A stretch of 64,000 nucleotides of DNA from Pristionchus mayeri (lineage: Eukaryota > Nematoda > Chromadorea > Rhabditida > Neodiplogasteridae), in contig BTRK01000006.1 in the NCBI GenBank assembly GCA_036245805.1, forward strand, positions 30,880,901-30,944,900. Reading direction: 5' to 3'. Positions 45,903 through 57,400 of this stretch are shown one piece after another. Under the pieces are notes generated by a model, which was given only the letters and a program-made list of their open reading frames with translations, was not told where the DNA came from and did not search any database. Within the stretch, counting starts at the first letter, position 1. Each line of letters begins with the position of its first letter. The position numbers and the translations under genes are program-made.

Positions 45903-46996
45903 CCCGAATGAGGAGAGAATGAGCTGTCGATGGATACCTGCAATTTGGGACAACAAAAATAGCGAGTGATATTTGAGTACAGTAGATAATCCTAAGGAGG
46001 AGAAGATGTTCGGCTGTTATTTCGTCTCTCCTTTTATGCAACTCATGGCTATTGTTCATCCTCTAATCTCTTCGATGCACCAACTATCTCGAGAGGAGTA
46101 GACTGAGATGGAGAGCATGGTGAGAGGAGGATCATGCACTCTTCCGATGATTCAATCAATTGGGTGAACGAGTATTCACGAGAGGACTACAAGTGAGCAT
46201 CTGTAGAGGAACGAAGAAGATGCTGTTGGGTGAATGGATGACTAGACAATCGAATGATGGCGCCGATCTTTCCATTCTCTTTATCTGTCGGTATTCAATA
46301 GGTTATTTTAAAATTAGGATTACTTAATTGTTATCCTACTGTTGCAATTCACGCACAATGTGGGAACAATATGCCGATAGCCCAACAAAGAATTATGAGA
46401 ATAAAGTATTGTATATAGCGTGCAAGCAGGTCGCAATTGCTCAAAAGACTATCGTACCCAACATGTTGGAGCTCTTCTTCGCAACTTCCCATTAACCGAA
46501 TTTCTAGTTGTAGATATTGAATATTAAATTTGTAGTAGAAAAAAATATTACAAATCTATTATTTGTAACACGGCTATAATGTCCAATATGTTATAATGTC
46601 CAATAAATTCTTCAATGTTGGTCAGCACAATCGATAAAATCATTGAAATATACTGGGTCCCACAGCGAGAAAATTTCAAATTTCATGCGTTTTTTAACAC
46701 AATAGGCCAATATCTTAAATATTCAGATTACCAAATTACCAAAAAAAGGGAGATGGTTTGTTTTGCATGGGGACAAGGGAATAGACGATACAAATGGCCA
46801 GCAGAGAGAATGAGGACGACTATTGCACACATCCATAACTTTTATTTTTATTTTGTCAGTTCTACAATTAATTTAATGCACATAAATAAATTCAATATTG
46901 CATGAGATACACTTTATTGTAATGCAGTACTAAACTACTCTACAATATCAGCTGGCATAGAAGGGGAAGAAACAGTTTTCTTCCCTATATTCTCTT

Positions 46997-47394
46997 CTAT
47001 TTCCCCCAACTGCTGGAGGACGCGGATGCCTGAGCAGAAGAGCCTCCTGCAATGAAATCATTTATCGATTGTTACTCATTGATTCAGTCTACCGAATCCA
47101 CCGTAGTATGGATATCCTCCTCCGTAGCCCGGGTATCCTCCACCGTAACCGTAGCTTGGGTATCTACCGTATCCTCCATATCCGCCATATCCTCCATATC
47201 CTCCTGCGATTTGAGAGATTAGGAGGAAAAGCAAGAGGTAATATTCTCGAATGGATGCTAAGAAAATTAAATGAGCACTATTGTGTTCGTTATTGTGAGC
47301 TGACCTCCGTAGTTGCACTTCCACAAGCAGGCTTCAGTCTGAGAGAAGACAACGAGAAGGAAGAACGAGAGAGGAACCACGATTGGAAAGCCAT
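46997..47394 (-). pseudogene. Gly-Tyr-rich secreted peptide P1', frame-broken start (right-arm copy)
   Basis: Mirror exons 47305-47394, 47093-47203 and 46997-47046. The same start/frame mismatch as P1 is present. One silent T/C difference falls in a Cys codon of the first exon. Repeat and tail sequences are unchanged. Confidence 0.6.
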
Positions 47395-48497
47395 ATCTTG
47401 ATCAGACTAAGAAGAGCCCTCTGCTTTCTAAAAAGGTCACTGTGAAACAAGTTAAAAATTAAGAAAGCATCTCGAAACAGAGATGATCATTCTGGGCAAA
47501 GGCAACTGGAAGAAATCAGTTAGGATCATAGTAAGTTTCGAACAACCGACGCACGACATCAACATCTAGTATGAGCCTTGGAAGATCCTAGACAGCTAAT
47601 TACTCGAGGCGATTTCTTGTGATTCGATCAGCCATCTTTTATTCAACTCATCCATGATCAGGTAGGTGTTCGGCCGACAGGAGTGATATGAGGACAACAG
47701 AGAGTACACTAGACGGATACGAATTCCCTCTCCCTTCTCCCTTCTCTCTCGTCGTGCTCGAAAGGTGCGAAGAAGAGAGGAGATGCACTGTCTCATTCAC
47801 TACAATCTTCTCGACACACCAACTCTACTGGAACACAAATCGTCGTGAATTCGGCCAATGGATGAAGAAATACCAGAATGAGTCAGAATGAGTCCTACTG
47901 TTGGCAGTTTGAATCCAAAGGTATCGTTGCTTCTACGACGAGCATATGCCACCTGAAGGAAACCTAGACATATTTCATTAAACGACAGACAGGGTAACAT
48001 CTTCGCTCTTTTGTACTCCAGATCCGTCAAAATGTATGCGAAAATTGTGAGTCTATATTTCGCGATTTTGTTTGTGATAAGATATGCACGTATGAGATCA
48101 ATGCTGTTTATGTCTCTTCTTTTCCCTAACTGCTTCTTCCTTCGCTTCTCTGGAATCTTCAATGCACTTCCACCTCCACTCCATTTCTTTCCGCTTTACT
48201 TCTCTGTCACTCTGACCATTCTCCTCTTCTCAACTGCCCTTGGGATCTAATGTGGCGAGCGCTCAACCTTTGACTCGTGACCACCCAAGTTGAGTTGGGA
48301 ACCTTCTTTCCCATCTCTTTGGTGATGAACTGTTAAAGATATTGCAATCACGTAATTGTAACATAGATAAGCATTCGGTGGAAATCCAGGTGATTGGAAG
48401 AATCGAAAGCGATGGCTTCAATCTAGGGTGAGATTATCGTAGGGGAGACGAGCAGATGAGTAGATTGTGACCTACACAAAGTGGCAATCAGCCATTC

Positions 48498-51400
48498 TAG
48501 TTGGAATGCCACTGTTGGCTGTCCCTAGTCGGAATGCCACTGTTGGCTGTCCCTGGTCAGATTGCCACTGTTGGCTGTCCCTGGTCAGATTGCCACTGTT
48601 GGATGTCCCTAGTCAGAATGCCACTGTTGGCTGTCTCTAGTCAGAGTGCCACTGTTGGTTGTCCCTAGTCAGATTGCCACTGTTGGCTGTCCCTAGTCAG
48701 AATGCCACTGTTGGTTGTCCCTAGTCAGAATGCCACTGTTGGCTGACCCTAGTCAGAATGCCACTGTTGGCTGTCCCTAGTCAGATTGCCACTGTTGGCT
48801 GTCCCTAGTCAGATTGCCACTGTTGGCTGTCCCTAGTCAGAATGCCACTGTTGGCTGTCCCTAGTCAGAATGCCACTGTTGGCTGTCTCTAGTCAGAATG
48901 CCACTGTTGGCTGTCCCTAATCAGAATGCCACTGTTGGCTGTCCCTAGTCAGAATGCTACTGTTGGCTGTCCCTAGACAGAATGCCACTGTTGGCTGTCC
49001 CTAGTCAGAATGCCACTGTTGGCTGTCCCTAGTCAGAATTCCACTGTTAGCTATCCCTAGTCAGAATGCCACTGTTGGCTGACCCTAGTCAGAATGCCAC
49101 TGTTGGCTGTCCCTAGTCAGAATGCCACTGTTGGCTGTCCCTAGTCAGAATGCCACTGTTGGCTGTCCCTAGTCAGAATGCTACTGTTGGCTGTCCCTAG
49201 ACAGAATGCCACTGTTGGCTGTCCCTAGTCAGAATGCCACTGTTGGCTGTCCCTAGTCAGAATTCCACTGTTGGCTGTCCCTAGTCAGAATGCTACTGTT
49301 GGCTGTCCCTAGTCAGAATGCCACTGTTGGCTGTCCCTAGTCAGAATGCCACTGTTGGCTGTCCCTAGTCAGAATGCCACTGTTGGCTGTCCCTAGTCAG
49401 AATGCCACTGTTGGTTGTCCCTAGTCAGAATGCCACTGTTGGCTGTCCCTAGTCAGAATGCCACTGTTGGCTGTCCCTAGTCAGAATGCCACTGCTGGCT
49501 GTCCCTAGTCAGAATTCCACTGTTAGCTATCCCTAGTCAGAATGCCACTGTTGGCTGACCCTAGTCAGAATGCCACTGTTGGCTGTCCCTAGTCAGAATG
49601 CCACTGTTGGTTGTCCCTAGTCAGAATGCCACTGTTGGCTGACCCTAGTCAGAATGCCACTGTTGGCTGTCCCTAGTCAGAATGCCACTGTTGGCTGTCC
49701 CTAGTCAGAATGCCACTGTTGGCTGTCCCTAGTCAGAATTCCACTGTTAGCTATCCCTAGTCAGAATGCCACTGTTGGCTGTCCCTAGTCAGAATGCCAC
49801 TGTTGGCTGACCCTAGTCAGAATGCCTCTGTTGGCTGTCCCTAGTCAGAATGCCACTGTTGGCTGTCCCTAGTCAGATTGCCACTGTTGGCATTCCTTAG
49901 TCAGAATGCCACTGTTGGCTGTCCCTAGTCAGATTGCCACTGTTGGCTTTCCTTAGTCAGAATGCCACTGTTGGCTGTCCCTAGTCAGAATGCTACTGTT
50001 GGCTGTCCCTAGTCAGAATGCTACTGTTGGCTGTCCCTAGTCAGATTGCCACTGTTGGCTTTCCTTAGTCAGAATGCCACTGTTGGCTGTCCCTAGTCAG
50101 ATTGCCACTGTTGGCTGTCCCTAGTCAGAATGCCACTGTTGGTTGTCCCTAGTCAGAATGCTACTGTTGGCTGTCCCTAGTCAGAATGCTACTGTTGGCT
50201 GTCCCTAGTCAGAATGCCACAGTTGGTTGTCCCTAGTCAGAATGCTACTGTTGGCTGTCCCTAGTCAGAATGCTACTGTTGGTTGTCCCTAGTCAGAATG
50301 CCACAGTTGGTTGTCCCTAGTCAGAATGCTACTGTTGGCTGTCCCTAGTCAGAATGCTACAGTTGGCTGTCCCTAGTCAGAATGCCTCTGTTGGCTGTCC
50401 CTAGTCAGATTGCCACTGTTGGCTTTCCCTAGTCAGAATGCCACTGTTGGTTGTCCCTAGTCAGAATGCCACTGTTGGCTGTCCCTAGTCAGAATGCCAC
50501 TGTTGGCTGTCCCTAGTCAGAATGCCACTTTTGGCTGTCCCTAGTCAGATTGCCACTGTTGGCTGTCCCTAGTCAGAATGCCACTGCTGGCTGTCCCTAG
50601 TCAGAATTCCACTGTTAGCTATCCCTAGTCAGAATGCCACTGTTGCCTGACCCTAGTCAGAATGCCTCTGTTGGCTGTCCCTAGTCAGAATGCCACTGTT
50701 GGCTGTCCCTAGTCAGAATGCCACTGTTGGCTGTCCCTAGTCAGAATGCTACTGTTGGCTGTCCCTAGACAGAATGCCACTGTTGGCTGTCCCTAGTCAG
50801 AATGCCACTTTTGGCAGTCCCTAGTCAGATTGCCACTGTTGGCTGTCCCTAGTCAGAATGCCACTGTTGGTTGTCCCTAGTCAGAATGCTACTGTTGGCT
50901 GTCCTTAGTCAGATTGCCACTGCTGGCTGTCCCTAGTCAGAATTCCACTGTTATCTATCCCTAGTCAGAATGCCACTGTTGGCTGACCCTAGTCAGAATG
51001 CCACTGTTGGCTGTCCCTAGTCAGAATGCCACTGTTGGCTGTCCCTAGTCAGAATGCCACTGTTGGCTGTCCCTAGTCAAAATGCCACTGTTGGCTGTCC
51101 CTAGTCAGAATGCCACTGTTGGCTGTCCCTAGTCAGAATGCTACTGTTGGCTGTCCCTAGACAGAATGCCACTGTTGGATGTCCCTAGTCAGAATGCCAC
51201 TGTTGGCTGTCCCTAGTCAGAATGCTACTGTTGGCTGTCCCTAGTCAGAATGCTACTGTTGGCTGTCCCTAGTCAGAATGCTACTGTTGGCTGTCCCTAG
51301 TCAGAATGCCACTGTTGGCTGTCCCTAGTCAGAATGCCACTGTTGGCTGTCCCTAGTCAGAATGCCACTGTTGGCTGTCCCTAGTCAGAATGCCACTGTT

Positions 51401-54400
51401 GGCTGTCCCTAGTCAGAATGCCACTGTTGGCTGTCCCTAGTCAGAATGCCACTGTTGGCTGTCCCTAGTCAGAATGCCACTGCTGGCTGTCCCTAGTCAG
51501 AATTCCACTGTTAGCTATCCCTAGTCAGAATGCCACTGTTGGCTGACCCTAGTCAGAATGCCTCTGTTGGCTGTCCCTAGTCAGAATGCCACTGTTGGCT
51601 GTCCCTAGTCAGATTGCCACTGTTGGCTTTCCTTAGTCAGAATGCCACTGTTGGCTGTCCCTAGTCAGATTGCCACTGTTGGCTGTCCCTAGTCAGAATG
51701 CCACTGTTGGTTGTCCCTAGTCAGAATGCTACTGTTGGCTGTCCCTAGTCAGAATGCTACTGTTGGCTGTCCCTAGTCAGAATGCCACAGTTGGTTGTCC
51801 CTAGTCAGAATGCTACAGTTGGCTGTCCCTAGTCAGAATGCCTCTGTTGGCTGTCCCTAGTCAGATTGCCACTGTTGGCTTTCCCTAGTCAGAATGCCAC
51901 TGTTGGTTGTCCCTAGTCAGAATGCCACTGTTGGCTGTCCCTAGTCAGAATGCCACTGTTGGCTGTCCCTAGTCAGAATGCCACTTTTGGCTGTCCCTAG
52001 TCAGATTGCCACTGTTGGCTGTCCCTAGTCAGAATGCCACTGCTGGCTGTCCCTAGTCAGAATTCCACTGTTAGCTATCCCTAGTCAGAATGCCACTGTT
52101 GCCTGACCCTAGTCAGAATGCCTCTGTTGGCTGTCCCTAGTCAGAATGCCACTGTTGGCTGTCCCTAGTCAGAATGCCACTGTTGGCTGTCCCTAGTCAG
52201 AATGCTACTGTTGGCTGTCCCTAGACAGAATGCCACTGTTGGCTGTCCCTAGTCAGAATGCCACTGTTGGTTGTCCCTAGTCAGAATGCTACTGTTGGCT
52301 GTCCTTAGTCAGATTGCCACTGCTGGCTGTCCCTAGTCAGAATTCCACTGTTATCTATCCCTAGTCAGAATGCCACTGTTGGCTGACCCTAGTCAGAATG
52401 CCACTGTTGGCTGTCCCTAGTCAGAATGCCACTGTTGGCTGTCCCTAGTCAGAATGCCACTGTTGGCTGTCCCTAGTCAAAATGCCACTGTTGGCTGTCC
52501 CTAGTCAGAATGCCACTGTTGGCTGTCCCTAGTCAGAATGCTACTGTTGGCTGTCCCTAGACAGAATGCCACTGTTGGATGTCCCTAGTCAGAATGCCAC
52601 TGTTGGCTGTCCCTAGTCAGAATGCTACTGTTGGCTGTCCCTAGTCAGAATGCTACTGTTGGCTGTCCCTAGTCAGAATGCTACTGTTGGCTGTCCCTAG
52701 TCAGAATGCCACTGTTGGCTGTCCCTAGTCAGAATGCCACTGTTGGCTGTCCCTAGTCAGAATGCCACTGTTGGCTGTCCGTAGTCAGAATGCCACTTTT
52801 GGCTGTCCCTAGTCAGATTGCCACTGTTGGCTGTCCCTAGTCAGAATGCCACTGTTGGCTGTCCCTAGTCAGATTGCCACTGTTGGCTTTCCCTAGTCAG
52901 AATGCCACTGTTGGTTGTCCCTAGTCAGAATGCCACAGTTGGTTGTCCCTAGTCAGAATGCTACTGTTGGCTGTCCCTAGTCAGAATGCTACAGTTGGCT
53001 GTCCCTAGTCAGAATGCCTCTGTTGGCTGTCCCTAGTCAGATTGCCACTGTTGGCTTTCCCTAGTCAGAATGCCACTGTTGGTTGTCCCTAGTCAGAATG
53101 CCACTGTTGGCTGTCCCTAGTCAGAATGCCACTGTTGGCTGTCCGTAGTCAGAATGCCACTTTTGGCTGTCCCTAGTCAGATTGCCACTGTTGGCTGTCC
53201 CTAGTCAGAATGCCACTGTTGGTTGTCCCTAGTCAGAATGCTACTGTTGGCTGTCCCTAGTCAGAATGCTACTGTTGGCTGTCCCTAGTCAGAATGCCAC
53301 TGTTGGCTGTCCCTAGTCAGAATGCCACTGTTGGCTGTCCCTAGTCAGAATGCCACTGTTGGCTGTCCCTAGTCAGAATGCCACTGCTGGCTGTCCCTAG
53401 TCAGAATTCCACTGTTAGCTATCCCTAGTCAGAATGCCACTGTTGGCTGACCCTAGTCAGAATGCCACTGTTGGCTGTCCCTAGTCAGAATGCCACTGTT
53501 GGCTGTCCCTAGTCAGAATGCCACTGTTGGCTGTCCCTAGTCAGAATGCTACTGTTGGCTGTCCCTAGTCAGAATGCCACTGTTGGTTGTCCCTAGTCAG
53601 AATGCTACTGTTGGCTGTCCCTAGTCAGAATGCTACTGTTGGCTGTCCCTAGTCAGAATGCCACTGTTGGCTGTCCCTAGTGAGAATGCCACTGTTGGCT
53701 GTCGCTAGTGAGAATGCCACTGTTGGCTGTCCCTAGTCAGATTGCCACTGTTGGTTGTCCCTAGTCAGAATGCCACAGTTGGTTGTCCCTAGTCAGAATG
53801 CCACAGTTGGTTCTCCCTAGTCAGAATGCTACTGTTGGCTGTCCCTAGTCAGAATGCTACAGTTGGCTGTCCCTAGTCAGAATGCCACTGTTGGATGTCC
53901 CTAGTCAGATTGCCACTGTTGGCTTTCCTTAGTCAGAATGCCACTGTTGGTTGTACCTAGTCAGAATGCCACTGTTGGCTGTCCCTAGTCAGAATGCCAC
54001 TGTTGGCTGTCCCTAGTCAGATTGCCACTGTTGGCTGTCCCTAGTCAGAATGCCACTGTTGGTTGTCCCTAGTCAGAATGCTACTGTTGGCTGTCCCTAG
54101 TCAGAATGCTACTGTTGGCTGTCCCTAGTCAGAATGCCACTGTTGGCTGTCCCTAGTCAGAATGCCACTGTTGGCTGTCCCCAGTCAGAATGCCACTGTT
54201 GGCTGTCGCTAGTCAGAATGCCACTGTTGGCTGTCGCTAGTCAGAATGCCACTGTTGGCTGTCCCTAGTCAGATTGCCACTGTTGGTTGTCCCTAGTCAG
54301 AATGCCACAGTTGGTTGTCCCTAGTCAGAATGCTACTGTTGGCTGTCCCTAGTCAGAATGCTACAGTTGGCTGTCCCTAGTCAGAATGCCTCTGTTGGCT

Positions 54401-57400
54401 GTCCCTAGTCAGATTGCCACTGTTGGCTTTCCCTAGTCAGAATGCCACTGTTGGTTGTCCCTAGTCAGAATGCCACTGTTGGCTGTCCCTAGTCAGAATG
54501 CCACTGTTGGCTGTCCGTAGTCAGAATGCCACTTTTGGCTGTCCCTAGTCAGATTGCCACTGTTGGCTGTCCCTAGTCAGAATGCCACTGTTGGTTGTCC
54601 CTAGTCAGAATGCTACTGTTGGCTGTCCCTAGTCAGAATGCTACTGTTGGCTGTCCCTAGTCAGAATGCCACTGTTGGCTGTCCCTAGTCAGAATGCCAC
54701 TGTTGGCTGTCCCTAGTCAGAATGCCACTGTTGGCTGTCCCTAGTCAGAATGCCACTGCTGGCTGTCCCTAGTCAGAATTCCACTGTTAGCTATGCCTAG
54801 TCAGATTGCCACTGTTGGTTGTCCCTAGTCAGAATGCCACTGTTGGCTGTCCCTAGTCAGAATGCCACTGTTGGCTGTCCGTAGTCAGAATGCCACTTTT
54901 GGCTGTCACTAGTCAGATTGCCACTGTTGGCTGTCCCTAGTCAGAATGCCACTGTTGGTTGTCCCTAGTCAGAATGCTACTGTTGGCTGTCCCTAATCAG
55001 AATGCTACTGTTGGCTGTCCCTAGTCAGAATGCCACTGTTGGCTGTCCCTAGTCAGAATGCCACTGTTGGCTGTCCCTAGTCAGAATGCCACTGTTGGCT
55101 GTCGCTAGTCAGAATGCCACTGTTGGCTGTCGCTAGTCAGAATGCCACTGTTGGCTGTCCCTAGTCAGATTGCCACTGTTGGTTGTCCCTAGTCAGAATG
55201 CCACAGTTGGTTGTCCCTAGTCAGAATGCTACAGTTGGCTGTCCCTAGTCAGAATGCCTCTGTTGGCTGTCCCTAGTCAGATTGCCACTGTTGGCTTTCC
55301 CTAGTCAGAATGCCACTGTTGGTTGTCCCTAGTCAGAATGCCACTGTTGGCTGTCCCTAGTCAGAATGCCACTGTTGGCTGTCCGTAGTCAGAATGCCAC
55401 TTTTGGCTGTCCCTAGTCAGATTGCCACTGTTGGCTGTCCCTAGTCAGAATGCCACTGTTGGTTGTCCCTAGTCAGAATGCTACTGTTGGCTGTCCCTAG
55501 TCAGAATGCTACTGTTGGCTGTCCCTAGTCAGAATGCCACTGTTGGCTGTCCCTAGTCAGAATGCCACTGTTGGCTGTCCCTAGTCAGAATGCCACTGTT
55601 GGCTGTCCCTAGTCAGAATGCCACTGCTGGCTGTCCCTAGTCAGAATTCCACTGTTAGCTATCCCTAGTCAGAATGCCACTGTTGGCTGACCCTAGTCAG
55701 AATGCCACTGTTGGCTGTCCCTAGTCAGAATGCCACTGTTGGCTGTCCCTAGTCAGAATGCCACTGTTGGCTGTCCCTAGTCAGAATGCTACTGTTGGCT
55801 GTCCCTAGTCAGAATGCCACTGTTGGTTGTCCCTAGTCAGAATGCTACTGTTGGCTGTCCCTAGTCAGAATGCTACTGTTGGCTGTCCCTAGTCAGAATG
55901 CCACTGTTGGCTGTCCCTAGTCAGAATGCCACTGTTGGCTGTCGCTAGTGAGAATGCCACTGTTGGCTGTCCCTAGTCAGATTGCCACTGTTGGTTGTCC
56001 CTAGTCAGAATGCCACTGTTGGCTGTCGCTAGTCAGAATGCCACTGTTGGCTGTCGCTAGTCAGAATGCCACTGTTGGCTGTCCCTAGTCAGATTGCCAC
56101 TGTTGGTTGTCCCTAGTCAGAATGCCACAGTTGGTTGTCCCTAGTCAGAATGCTACTGTTGGCTGTCCCTAGTCAGAATGCTACAGTTGGCTGTCCCTAG
56201 TCAGAATGCCTCTGTTGGCTGTCCCTAGTCAGATTGCCACTGTTGGCTTTCCCTAGTCAGAATGCCACTGTTGGTTGTCCCTAGTCAGAATGCCACTGTT
56301 GGCTGTCCCTAGTCAGAATGCCACTGTTGGCTGTCCGTAGTCAGAATGCCACTTTTGGCTGTCCCTAGTCAGATTGCCACTGTTGGCTGTCCCTAGTCAG
56401 AATGCCACTGTTGGTTGTCCCTAGTCAGAATGCTACTGTTGGCTGTCCCTAGTCAGAATGCTACTGTTGGCTGTCCCTAGTCAGAATGCCACTGTTGGCT
56501 GTCCCTAGTCAGAATGCCACTGTTGGCTGTCCCTAGTCAGAATGCCACTGTTGGCTGTCCCTAGTCAGAATGCCACTGCTGGCTGTCCCTAGTCAGAATT
56601 CCACTGTTAGCTATGCCTAGTCAGATTGCCACTGTTGGTTGTCCCTAGTCAGAATGCCACTGTTGGCTGTCCCTAGTCAGAATGCCACTGTTGGCTGTCC
56701 GTAGTCAGAATGCCACTTTTGGCTGTCACTAGTCAGATTGCCACTGTTGGCTGTCCCTAGTCAGAATGCCACTGTTGGTTGTCCCTAGTCAGAATGCTAC
56801 TGTTGGCTGTCCCTAATCAGAATGCTACTGTTGGCTGTCCCTAGTCAGAATGCCACTGTTGGCTGTCCCTAGTCAGAATGCCACTGTTGGCTGTCCCTAG
56901 TCAGAATGCCACTGTTGGCTGTCGCTAGTCAGAATGCCACTGTTGGCTGTCGCTAGTCAGAATGCCACTGTTGGCTGTCCCTAGTCAGATTGCCACTGTT
57001 GGTTGTCCCTAGTCAGAATGCCACAGTTGGTTGTCCCTAGTCAGAATGCTACAGTTGGCTGTCCCTAGTCAGAATGCCTCTGTTGGCTGTCCCTAGTCAG
57101 ATTGCCACTGTTGGCTTTCCCTAGTCAGAATGCCACTGTTGGTTGTCCCTAGTCAGAATGCCACTGTTGGCTGTCCCTAGTCAGAATGCCACTGTTGGCT
57201 GTCCGTAGTCAGAATGCCACTTTTGGCTGTCCCTAGTCAGATTGCCACTGTTGGCTGTCCCTAGTCAGAATGCCACTGTTGGTTGTCCCTAGTCAGAATG
57301 CTACTGTTGGCTGTCCCTAGTCAGAATGCTACTGTTGGCTGTCCCTAGTCAGAATGCCACTGTTGGCTGTCCCTAGTCAGAATGCCACTGTTGGCTGTCC

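Larger units (their letters stand above)
44539..48497. repeat. Right arm of the 8-kb palindrome
   Basis: Reverse complement of the left arm, with a few substitutions (for example 42226 G versus a change at 46662; 41552 T versus C in the mirror) and 37 extra bases near 48070-48110. It carries mirror copies of P3, P2 and P1 on the minus strand. It ends at GCCATTC (48497), where the 28-bp satellite takes over. Confidence 0.95.

Noticed and set aside
41494..47394. Naming P1-P3 as NLP/CNC antimicrobial peptides or as silk-like proteins
   Set aside because: Composition (Gly/Tyr repeats,Ala/Ser tails) fits either idea; without homology search the function stays unknown.
40428..48497. Palindrome as a pure sequencing hairpin artefact
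   Set aside because: The arms differ by a 37-bp indel and several substitutions, which is not expected from one molecule read twice; haplotype joining is not excluded and is listed as a check.
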